Below, piece after piece: positions 1 through 5,011 of a stretch of DNA of 5,011 bases. The translations under genes and the position numbers were made by a program. The notes under the pieces are model-generated. The model ran no database searches, was not told where the DNA came from, and saw nothing but the letters and a program-made list of their open reading frames with translations. The stretch lies in contig JAICPP010000212.1 in the NCBI GenBank assembly GCA_025929805.1, forward strand, positions 1-5,011. The letters are read 5' to 3'. Position 1 is the stretch's first letter; the number at the start of each line of letters is the position of its first letter. This DNA is from Gemmatimonadales bacterium (GTDB lineage Bacteria; Gemmatimonadota; Gemmatimonadetes; Gemmatimonadales; GWC2-71-9).

Positions 1-483
1 CCGGTCGAAGCGTCGCATAAGCGTACCCACCATGAGATTGCGGAACACTCCAAGCTTCACGCCAAGCGTGCTGGGTCGCTGTACCAGATGGAGCAAGCCC
101 CAGACGGGCGGGCGCGACTTCGCCAGCCGTGCAGCATCGACCACCGCCTGACCTCGCTCCACAGTAGGGAGGTTGGCGATGATGCACGCCGGCTGGATTC
201 GATCGATGAGTTCGGCCAGCTCTCGGGCCGGCCTGCGGCGAAACAGGGGATGAAGATTGCTGATCGTGCCGGGATACAGGCGTGTCTGGGACGGGTGGAC
301 CGTGGTGCCACCGGTACCGCCCGAGGTGCAGAGCGCCGCAATGGCAGGCTTCCTCAGGCTGCGATCACTCAAGGCGAGGTGGACCTCGCAGCGCAAAGCC
401 AAGGCGCGGCAGAGCTCGACGAAGGACAGCTCGGCACCGCCCAGATCGACTTCGTCGATGACCAGCAGAAGGCGCAGAGTCAC
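1..483 (-). CDS. Probable GT4-family glycosyltransferase, N-terminal part (cut by window edge)
   Basis: The minus strand is open from a GTG at 483-481 to the left edge, giving 161 residues with no stop. The start is fixed because the in-frame codon at 495-493 is a TAG stop and no other start lies between. The protein opens with a hydrophobic beta strand (MTLRLLLVIDEVDLGGAELS), and the GGAE at residues 15-18 followed by an amphipathic helix is typical of the acceptor domain of GT-B fold, GT4-type glycosyltransferases. Later stretches (IDRIQPACIIANLP near residues 93-106; VWGLLHLVQRP near 128-137) look like the strands ending in sugar-acceptor loops of that domain. The C-terminal donor-binding domain lies outside the window, so donor and acceptor cannot be inferred. 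It follows the WbaP-like gene by 58 bases, so it probably extends the lipid-linked glycan at the cytoplasmic face. Family placement is by pattern, not search. Confidence 0.68.
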   Translation of the reverse strand, partial: MTLRLLLVIDEVDLGGAELSFVELCRALALRCEVHLALSDRSLRKPAIAALCTSGGTGGTTVHPSQTRLYPGTISNLHPLFRRRPARELAELIDRIQPACIIANLPTVERGQAVVDAARLAKSRPPVWGLLHLVQRPSTLGVKLGVFRNLMVGTLMRRFDR

Positions 484-485
484 GC

Positions 486-501
486 GGTGACTCTAGTCAC
501 C
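486..501 (-). promoter_or_regulatory. Inverted repeat directly upstream of the glycosyltransferase start
   Basis: Read on the minus strand this is GGTGACT-AG-AGTCACC: two perfect 7-base arms around a 2-base centre, ending two bases before the GTG start codon at 483. In RNA it could fold as a 6-bp stem with a UAGA loop. The left arm contains GGTGA, which can pair with the UCACC at the 16S rRNA 3' end, so it is also the best available ribosome binding site, although about 14 bases from the start is long. The rest of the 484-541 gap shows only a 4-bp inverted repeat (GTAG/CTAC) and no convincing promoter. The element may be an RNA hairpin controlling translation, a protein operator, or chance. 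Confidence 0.4.
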
Positions 502-541
502 CAGAATGTAGATCGTAAGTATGTGGTAGCGGGAACTACGG

Positions 542-2107
542 TCAGTTGGCTCCGCGCATGTAGACCACGGCGGGAACGGTCTTGAGGAGGATGCCCAGGT
601 CTTTCCAGATGGTCCACTCCCGGATGTAGTCGGTCTCCAGCCGAATGATCTCTTCGAAGTCGGTGATCAGGTTGCGGCCGCTGACCTGCCAGGGCCCCGT
701 CATTCCCGGCTTCACATCGAAGCGGGTGTAATGGTGCTCCTCGTAGAAGTCGACTTCGGCAGGGAGCGGCGGCCGGGGCCCCACGAGGGACATTTCTCCC
801 GTCAGCACATCCCATAGCTGGGGCAGCTCGTCGAGGCTGGTCCTCCGAAGGAACGCTCCCAGGGCGGTGACTCGGGGGTCGTCCTTGACCTTGAAAAGCC
901 GCAGATCGCTGTACAGGCTCTTGGGTGCGAGGTCGAGCATTTTGGCCTCGGCATCGTGCACCATACTGCGGAACTTCGTGATCTTGAAAAGCCTCCCTCC
1001 CAAGCCGACGCGGGTTTGACGGAAGAAGATCGGTCCGGGAGACGAGATGTAGATGGCCAGGGCAATCAGCGCGAAGAGCGGGCTCAATAACATCATGCCC
1101 AGCCCGGACAAGGCAACGTCCAGCGACCGCTTGATCAGCAGTTGGCGTCCCCTGAGGCCTGGTCTATTGAGGGCCACCAGCGGCGCCCCGCGGCTCCACA
1201 CCATTCGCGATTCGACACCACCGACCGCGAACGCCCGGGGCAGCGCGTACAGTTGACACCCCGCCGCTCCGGCGGCATCGATGACCAGAGCCAGCTCCTC
1301 ATCGTCCAGCGGACCGCTCAATACCACCGTGTCCGCCTTGTAGCGCTTCAAAGTCTGACACAACCGGGTGAACCCCCCTTGCCCGGCGCGCCGGCCGAAC
1401 TCGTCGGGGTCCAGGATTCCCCCGATCGCAAACGAGCGAGCGTCGGACAGGGTCGGGTGCTCCAGCGCGCGCCGGGTATGATCCGGCCGGCCCACCAGGA
1501 GGGCCCGTGCCGCGCCCGGCCCGATGGGCCAGAAGACCCGAACAGCGTGATCGATCAAGTGGCGCTCAATGATCAGGGTAAGCCCGATCAGCCCGGCGAG
1601 GAGGATGAATCCGGGAAGGACGAGCGGAGAGAAGTGATTCCAGAGGTGGCTCCAGAAGGGGAGCGCCAGGCCTAAGGTGGCACCCGCCACCAAGCGCCCA
1701 GCATCGCGACGGCGATCGCTCGCCCCGTACGTGTCCAGGGCGATCAGGCCCAGCAACACCGCAGGCAGGAGTTGAACCAGGGGGAGTGCACCCTGGGGAA
1801 CGATCTCATTGATCAGAGCGCTGGCACCCGACCCCAGCCAGTTAAGGTCTCGGACACCCCGCAAAAGGACCCGCAATAGAAGGAGGGCCGCAGCGTCACC
1901 TGCCAGGAGTACGGAGACCCGGACGGCGGCACGCACCAAGTGCCGGCGCATGATCTGGGGGGCGCGCTGGGTCAGAGCGAGCCGGGCCGGGGCTGTTTTG
2001 ATCCGCTGAGTTTCGGTGGGAACCGCGCTGGGGCTTACGGCGAGCTCTGTCGCCGCGGACGAGCTGGAGAAGCGAGGCTCGAGCGAAGGCTGGCCTACCG
2101 CAGACAT
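542..2107 (-). CDS. wbaP: WbaP-type polyprenyl-phosphate hexose-1-phosphate transferase
   Basis: This is a membrane enzyme that moves a sugar-1-phosphate (usually Gal or Glc) from a UDP-sugar to undecaprenyl phosphate, starting O-antigen, capsule or exopolysaccharide chains. Numbering from the ATG at 2107 (521 aa), hydrophobic segments lie near 58-82, 107-126, 139-156 and 161-180. They are followed by a soluble Rossmann-like domain near 198-290 and the catalytic domain from about 325 to the end. The catalytic part has the KRSLD entry and the re-entrant helix with its Ser-Pro break (S342-P343). It also has KFRSM (378-382), the catalytic Asp-Glu pair in DELPQLW (D426-E427), LVGPRP (441-446) and PGMTGPWQVSGR (467-478). 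The order and length match full WbaP/PssY-like proteins. An in-frame TTG at 2137 would add ten residues; I prefer the ATG, but neither has a strong ribosome site. The first ~50 residues are Ser/Ala-rich and hydrophilic, probably a disordered cytoplasmic tail. The exact sugar cannot be read from sequence, so the symbol denotes family, not substrate. Confidence 0.93.
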   Translation of the reverse strand: MSAVGQPSLEPRFSSSSAATELAVSPSAVPTETQRIKTAPARLALTQRAPQIMRRHLVRAAVRVSVLLAGDAAALLLLRVLLRGVRDLNWLGSGASALINEIVPQGALPLVQLLPAVLLGLIALDTYGASDRRRDAGRLVAGATLGLALPFWSHLWNHFSPLVLPGFILLAGLIGLTLIIERHLIDHAVRVFWPIGPGAARALLVGRPDHTRRALEHPTLSDARSFAIGGILDPDEFGRRAGQGGFTRLCQTLKRYKADTVVLSGPLDDEELALVIDAAGAAGCQLYALPRAFAVGGVESRMVWSRGAPLVALNRPGLRGRQLLIKRSLDVALSGLGMMLLSPLFALIALAIYISSPGPIFFRQTRVGLGGRLFKITKFRSMVHDAEAKMLDLAPKSLYSDLRLFKVKDDPRVTALGAFLRRTSLDELPQLWDVLTGEMSLVGPRPPLPAEVDFYEEHHYTRFDVKPGMTGPWQVSGRNLITDFEEIIRLETDYIREWTIWKDLGILLKTVPAVVYMRGAN

Positions 2108-2178
2108 GGATCCAATCGCAACATGAGCTCCAATCAACTTCCAAACGGCCTCACGCTAAACTCATGGAGGCCAGTATC

Positions 2179-2188
2179 TTTGATCAAA
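2179..2188. promoter_or_regulatory. 10-bp perfect palindrome in the wbaP leader
   Basis: TTTGATCAAA is a perfect palindrome located between the sigma-54-like promoter and the wbaP start. If that promoter is used, it lies at about +6 to +15, a position where a bound repressor would block initiation or escape. It superficially resembles an FNR half-site (TTGAT) but lacks the 4-base spacer of a true FNR box. No protein can be assigned to it. Confidence 0.22.
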
Positions 2189-2203
2189 TGCGCGCCCGCC
2201 TGA

Positions 2204-2219
2204 AGCAAGTCATGCGCCA
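2204..2219 (-). promoter_or_regulatory. Candidate sigma-54 (-24/-12) promoter for wbaP
   Basis: On the minus strand this reads TGGCGC-ATGAC-TTGCT. The sigma-54 consensus is TGGCAC-N5-TTGCW, so it matches all positions except one (G for A at the fifth base), and the GG and GC doublets have the obligatory 10-base separation. Transcription would begin near 2193, giving a leader of about 56 or 86 bases, depending on which wbaP start is used. It sits in the only long non-coding gap of the window and points at wbaP. Such promoters need an enhancer-binding activator, whose site is not identified here. Confidence 0.45.
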
Positions 2220-2238
2220 CGCCCTTTAGGCCCCGGCG

Positions 2239-2266
2239 AACATAGCTAAAACGAAGTGAGCCGCAA
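2239..2266 (-). promoter_or_regulatory. Weak sigma-70-like promoter candidate upstream of wbaP
   Basis: On the minus strand TTGCGG (2266-2261) and TATGTT (2244-2239) are separated by 16 bases. The match is 3 of 6 for the -35 element and 4 of 6 for the -10 element. It is an alternative to the sigma-54-like site for driving wbaP. The remaining stretch up to rfbB (2267-2342) shows no gene, no stable hairpin followed by a T run, and nothing else I can name, so the rfb transcript may also read through into wbaP. Confidence 0.18.
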
Positions 2267-2342
2267 GCCTAGCAATTCGGATGAGTAGACCGCCCTGCGA
2301 TCGAAAGCAAGGTCCGCGTACCAATCGTTGTCCTGCTACGGG

Positions 2343-3455
2343 TCAGAAAGACACAACGTTGCCATACTGATTTCGCATCCATTCTCGATATCTCCCATCC
2401 ATAACCCCGCGCCACCATTTCTCCTGCTCCAGGTACCAGTTCAATGTTCTCTGGAGACCACTCTCGAAGCTCTCCGCCGTGCTGAACCCAGCCTCGTGCT
2501 CGATCTTGTGAGTGTTCATGGCGTAGCGCCGGTCGTGCCCGGCCCGGTCCGGGACGTAAGTGATCAGGGATGCGGCCCCCCGCCGGCCGGCAGGGCTCCG
2601 GGGGAATCTGCTGGCCAGGCCGGGATTTGACTCGAACGCTTCATCCAAGATTCTCGAGATCAGTTGGACCACATCGATATTGGTCTGCTCCGTCTGCCCG
2701 CCGACGTTGTAGGTTTGGCCTGTGTGCTCCGGGGCAAGGACCCGTTCGATGGCCTGGCAATGGTCCTCCACATAAAGCCAGTCCCGCACTTGCATGCCGT
2801 CTCCGTACAGCGGTATTGGCTGGCCCTCGAGGGCGCGAACGATGGTCAGCGGTATCAGCTTTTCGGGAAACTGGTAGGGGCCATAGTTGTTCGAGCAGTT
2901 TGTGATGCTGGCCGGCAGCCCGTAGGTCCGCTGGTAGGCCCGAACCAGATGATCGCTGGCCGCCTTACTGGCCGCGTAGGGTGAGCTGGGGCGATAGGGG
3001 CTCTCTTCGGTAAAAGCCGGATCAGCCAAATCGAGGGAGCCGTAGACTTCATCACTCGAAATGTGATGAAATCGGCAGGCGCTGCTCCCCCGACCTTCTT
3101 CCAGCCAAACCTGGCGAGCCGCCTTGAGCAGCTCGTGGGTGCCCAGAACATTGGTCTCCAGGAAGGGGTCGGGTCCCGCGATAGAACGGTCGACGTGGGA
3201 CTCGGCAGCGAAGTGGACCACGATCGTGATGCCGCGGTCTCGTAATAAGCTTTCGGCCAGATGAGGCGTTCGGATGTCGCCCTGCACAAACGAGAGTCCG
3301 GGATTGGACCGCACCGGATCGAGACTGGCGAGATTACCCGCGTAAGTGAGGGCATCGAGCACCACCATGGCATCATCAGGGTGGCGGCGTAGCCAGTAAT
3401 GAACGAAGTTGGCGCCAATGAAGCCGACTCCGCCGGTGACCAGCAGGTTAGCCAC
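2343..3455 (-). CDS. rfbB: dTDP-glucose 4,6-dehydratase (RmlB)
   Basis: RmlB converts dTDP-glucose to dTDP-4-keto-6-deoxyglucose, using tightly bound NAD, in the cytoplasm; it is the second step to dTDP-L-rhamnose. Starting at the GTG at 3455 the protein is 370 aa, slightly longer than the usual ~350-360. It is an extended short-chain dehydrogenase: nucleotide loop TGGVGFIG (G8, G11, G14), DALTYAGN (34-41), HFAAESHVDRS (81-91), and SSDEVYG with the catalytic S134-D135-E136 triad (Thr in many homologues). It also has YAASK (Y160, K164), NCSNNYGP (186-193) and the substrate-side YGDGMQVRDWLYVED (217-231). The frame stays open upstream to 3614, but that part lies inside rfbD and the nucleotide loop belongs right after the start, so GTG 3455 is chosen. 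A GGGAA lies upstream at plausible distance. It overlaps the end of rfbD by 8 bases. Residues 273-296 form a Pro/Arg/Ser-rich loop longer than in the E. coli enzyme. Confidence 0.97.
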   Translation of the reverse strand: MANLLVTGGVGFIGANFVHYWLRRHPDDAMVVLDALTYAGNLASLDPVRSNPGLSFVQGDIRTPHLAESLLRDRGITIVVHFAAESHVDRSIAGPDPFLETNVLGTHELLKAARQVWLEEGRGSSACRFHHISSDEVYGSLDLADPAFTEESPYRPSSPYAASKAASDHLVRAYQRTYGLPASITNCSNNYGPYQFPEKLIPLTIVRALEGQPIPLYGDGMQVRDWLYVEDHCQAIERVLAPEHTGQTYNVGGQTEQTNIDVVQLISRILDEAFESNPGLASRFPRSPAGRRGAASLITYVPDRAGHDRRYAMNTHKIEHEAGFSTAESFESGLQRTLNWYLEQEKWWRGVMDGRYREWMRNQYGNVVSF

Positions 3456-4335
3456 GAGCCAGTTCCCGGAGCATGCATCGAAGATTGACCCGCCAATGGG
3501 GCGCCGGTCCCCCCAAAGCTGCCCAGCCCGTAGTCTTGTCGAGCACGCTGAAGGACGGGCGCCGCGCCGAACGGGGCAGCTGGTCGGTTCGGATCGGGTG
3601 AATGGGTGCCGCATCGCTTAGCAACCCCGCAGCCAGTGCCTCCTCTTGAATCGCGACGGCGAAATCGTACCAGCTGGCAACCCCGGCGTCGGTCCAGTGC
3701 ATCACCCCCTGCGTGCCTGGTCTCCGTGCGGCCCTCCAGCAGGCATGGGCCAGCTCGCGAGCCCAGGTTGGGGTGCCGACCTGATCGTACACGATGCTGA
3801 CCGACTCTCCCTCGCGCATGCGCCGCAGCATGGTAGTCACGAAATTGCGACCCCCCGCAGCGTATAGCCATGCAGTTCGCACGATCAGCACAGCCCCGCC
3901 GGTACACTCCTGAACCAGCTGCTCGCCGGTGAGCTTGGTGCGGCCATAGACTCCCAGCGGCTTGGGTTCGTCATTCGGAGCATATGGGCGACTCTGTAAA
4001 CCATCGAAGACGAAGTCAGTCGAGATGTGAATGACTCGAGCACCTACCTGGTGTGCCGCCTCAGCCACATTGCGGGCCCCTTCGGCGTTCACGACATGGG
4101 CCCGGCCGGCTTCATGTTCCGCGTCATCAACCGCCGTGTAGGCGGCGGTATTGATCAAGACAGTCGGGCGCACCCGATCCATCACTCCCCGAACCATTTT
4201 CGGATTGGTGATGTCGAGACGCTGAGAAGTACATGCTACCACCTCCCAACCCTTTGGGGTTGTCGCCTGCAGCTCCCTCCCAAGCTGCCCATCCGCTCCG
4301 GTGATAAGAGCCTTGTTGACCTGATCGGATCTCAC
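3448..4335 (-). CDS. rfbD: dTDP-4-dehydrorhamnose reductase (RmlD)
   Basis: RmlD carries out the last step, NAD(P)H-dependent reduction of dTDP-4-keto-L-rhamnose to dTDP-L-rhamnose. The 295-aa product has the usual length and signature order. These are the dinucleotide loop TGADGQLG (12-19), NTAAYTAVDDAE (62-73), STDFVFDG (105-112) with the catalytic Thr, YGRTK (Y130, K134) of the short-chain dehydrogenase type, DQVGTPTWA (184-192), and ARRPSFSVLD near 257-266, the family's C-terminal substrate-binding motif. The start is a GTG whose first four bases (GTGA) overlap the rfbC stop. No good Shine-Dalgarno sequence precedes it, so translation is probably coupled to rfbC. The 3' end overlaps rfbB. 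Nothing in the catalytic set is missing. Confidence 0.97.
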   Translation of the reverse strand: MRSDQVNKALITGADGQLGRELQATTPKGWEVVACTSQRLDITNPKMVRGVMDRVRPTVLINTAAYTAVDDAEHEAGRAHVVNAEGARNVAEAAHQVGARVIHISTDFVFDGLQSRPYAPNDEPKPLGVYGRTKLTGEQLVQECTGGAVLIVRTAWLYAAGGRNFVTTMLRRMREGESVSIVYDQVGTPTWARELAHACWRAARRPGTQGVMHWTDAGVASWYDFAVAIQEEALAAGLLSDAAPIHPIRTDQLPRSARRPSFSVLDKTTGWAALGGPAPHWRVNLRCMLRELARG

Positions 4336-4886
4336 GAATACGTCGGAGCATCAGCAAACCTGGGGGCTGACGCATCTTTGGCGGAGAGGATGGGAGAACA
4401 GTCCTGGCAGAGAGGCCAGTCTATGGCGAGGTCGGGGTCATCCCAGCGGATCGTTCTGTCGTGAGGCGCTGAATAGTACTCGGTGCACTTGTACAGCAGA
4501 TCCGCAGACTGACTGAGGACGTAGAACCCGTGGGCGAACCCCGGCGGAATCCAAAGCTGGCAGTGTTCCTGAGCAGACAGGGTGGCACCCACCCAGCGGC
4601 CGAAGGTCGGGGAGGAGCGTCGGAGATCGACGGCCACATCGTATACCGTGCCCGATACCACGCGAACCAGTTTTCCCTGGGGACGCTCGAGCTGATAATG
4701 CAGCCCGCGAAGAGTGCCTTGGACTGAATGGCTGTGGTTGTCCTGAACGAAGCGAACCGGCAGGTCGAGAGAGCGGAGCCATTCCTCGCGCCAGCTCTCC
4801 AACAGGAACCCCCGGTTATCGGAGACAACTTCCGGTTCCAGCACGAGTACATCCGAAATCGCAGTCCTCATCACCTTCACCACCAC
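4332..4886 (-). CDS. rfbC: dTDP-4-dehydrorhamnose 3,5-epimerase (RmlC)
   Basis: RmlC is a cofactor-free cupin epimerase that inverts C3 and C5 of dTDP-4-keto-6-deoxyglucose, the third step of the rhamnose pathway. The 184-aa length is typical. Visible family features are EPEV..DNRGFLLESW (17-32), QDNHSHS (48-54), GTLRGLHYQ (57-65) with the catalytic H63 and R60, K72, and PPGFAHGFYV (114-123). LLYKCTEYYS (130-139) carries the conserved Tyr proposed as proton donor, and SAKD (168-171) carries the Asp that pairs with the His. Four in-frame start codons cluster at the 5' end: GTG at 4886, GTG at 4883, GTG at 4877 and ATG at 4874. The GAGGAG ribosome site 5 bases before 4886 favours one of the first two. 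It follows rfbA by 2 bases and overlaps rfbD by 4. Confidence 0.97.
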   Translation of the reverse strand: MVVKVMRTAISDVLVLEPEVVSDNRGFLLESWREEWLRSLDLPVRFVQDNHSHSVQGTLRGLHYQLERPQGKLVRVVSGTVYDVAVDLRRSSPTFGRWVGATLSAQEHCQLWIPPGFAHGFYVLSQSADLLYKCTEYYSAPHDRTIRWDDPDLAIDWPLCQDCSPILSAKDASAPRFADAPTYS

Positions 4887-4888
4887 GG

Positions 4889-5011
4889 CTACTCCTCTAT
4901 GATTCGGCGGAGGTACCGGCCATACCCTGTCTTCTCGAGCTGGTGGGCCAGTCGTTCCACCTGCCCGGCATCGATGTAACCCATTCGGTATGCGATCTCC
5001 TCGGGGCAGGC
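4889..5011 (-). CDS. rfbA: Glucose-1-phosphate thymidylyltransferase (RmlA), C-terminal 40 residues
   Basis: Reading in from the right edge on the minus strand, 40 codons end at a TAG (4891-4889). The peptide begins ACPEEIAYRMGYID, continues AGQVERLAHQLEKTGYGRYL and ends RRIIEE. This is the conserved C-terminal helical tail of RmlA, where 'CPEEIA', 'GYI', 'L...GYG.YL' recur in nearly all members. RmlA couples glucose-1-phosphate and dTTP to dTDP-glucose, the committed and feedback-inhibited step of the pathway. Its catalytic N-terminal domain and start lie outside the window, so intactness cannot be judged. It is the most upstream gene seen in the operon, and the promoter for the rfb genes must lie beyond the right edge. 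Confidence 0.93.
   Translation of the reverse strand, partial: ACPEEIAYRMGYIDAGQVERLAHQLEKTGYGRYLRRIIEE
4892..4897 (-). promoter_or_regulatory. Ribosome binding site for rfbC
   Basis: GAGGAG, formed by the last two Glu codons of rfbA, lies 5 bases before the GTG at 4886 and 8 before the GTG at 4883. It is the only strong Shine-Dalgarno sequence seen in the window, and it decides against the ATG at 4874 as the rfbC start (17 bases away). Confidence 0.7.

Noticed and set aside
57..341. 94-codon minus-strand open frame in the left region
   Set aside because: It is a shifted frame inside the glycosyltransferase gene with an Arg/Ser-rich product. The frame open from 483 to the edge gives the protein with family features, and I saw no sign of a frameshift.
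88..585. 165-codon plus-strand open frame near the left edge
   Set aside because: It is antisense to the glycosyltransferase frame, which has a recognisable GT-B N-terminus, and it also runs into the wbaP end. No independent evidence supports it.
1142..1675. 177-codon plus-strand open frame antisense to wbaP
   Set aside because: No recognisable motif, biased Arg/Pro/Gln/Glu composition, and it is fully antisense to a conserved gene.
2179..2188. FNR box at TTTGATCAAA
   Set aside because: A true FNR site is TTGAT-N4-ATCAA; here the half-sites have no spacer, so it does not fit.
2221..2240. GC-rich stretch with a possible terminator hairpin after rfbB
   Set aside because: Only 3-bp complementary arms can be drawn and there is no following T run, so a rho-independent terminator is not supported.
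3456..3614. N-terminal extension of rfbB up to an ATG at 3614
   Set aside because: The extra 53 residues overlap rfbD coding sequence and precede the nucleotide-binding loop, which normally begins within the first ten residues.
2855..3907. 350-codon minus-strand open frame crossing rfbD and rfbB
   Set aside because: It lies in a different frame over two clearly recognised enzymes, its product is Arg/Pro/Ser-rich without any motif, and long alternate frames are expected in G+C-rich coding DNA.
1..5011. A previously undescribed multi-gene system
   Set aside because: All coding sequence in the window is accounted for by known polysaccharide and dTDP-rhamnose families. Only the regulatory elements look potentially new.

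Overview
The window lies inside a cell-surface polysaccharide locus of a high-G+C bacterium (roughly 60% by eye). Every gene I can support is on the minus strand, so the cluster is transcribed from the right edge to the left edge. The genes indicate a bacterium that makes a rhamnose-containing glycan on a polyprenyl-phosphate carrier (O-antigen, capsule or exopolysaccharide). The phylum cannot be assigned from these sequences alone. No tRNA, rRNA, CRISPR array, insertion sequence or phage gene was seen.

Right part, 2343-5011: a compact dTDP-L-rhamnose operon read as rfbA (only the last 40 codons, cut by the window edge), rfbC, rfbD and rfbB. Junctions are a 2-nt gap, a 4-nt overlap and an 8-nt overlap, so translation is probably coupled. 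The four enzymes convert glucose-1-phosphate and dTTP to dTDP-L-rhamnose: RmlA makes dTDP-glucose, RmlB dehydrates it, RmlC epimerises it and RmlD reduces it. The order A-C-D-B differs from the B-D-A-C order of the enterobacterial operons.

Middle, 2108-2342: a non-coding gap of about 235 bases between rfbB and the next gene. It carries a close match to a sigma-54 (-24/-12) promoter with exact spacing, a 10-bp palindrome just past the predicted transcription start, and a weaker sigma-70-like candidate. I saw no clear terminator after rfbB.

Left part, 1-2107: a WbaP-type polyprenyl-phosphate hexose-1-phosphate transferase, the membrane enzyme that starts the glycan on its lipid carrier. It is followed after 58 bases by the N-terminal third or so of a probable GT4-type glycosyltransferase, cut by the left edge. 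A perfect 7-bp inverted repeat sits directly ahead of the glycosyltransferase start codon.

Together: the rfb genes supply the activated sugar, the WbaP-like enzyme loads the first sugar phosphate, and the glycosyltransferase would extend the chain. The enzymes are ordinary. What deserves a second look is regulatory: possible separate sigma-54 control of the chain-initiation unit, and a possible start-site hairpin on the glycosyltransferase.
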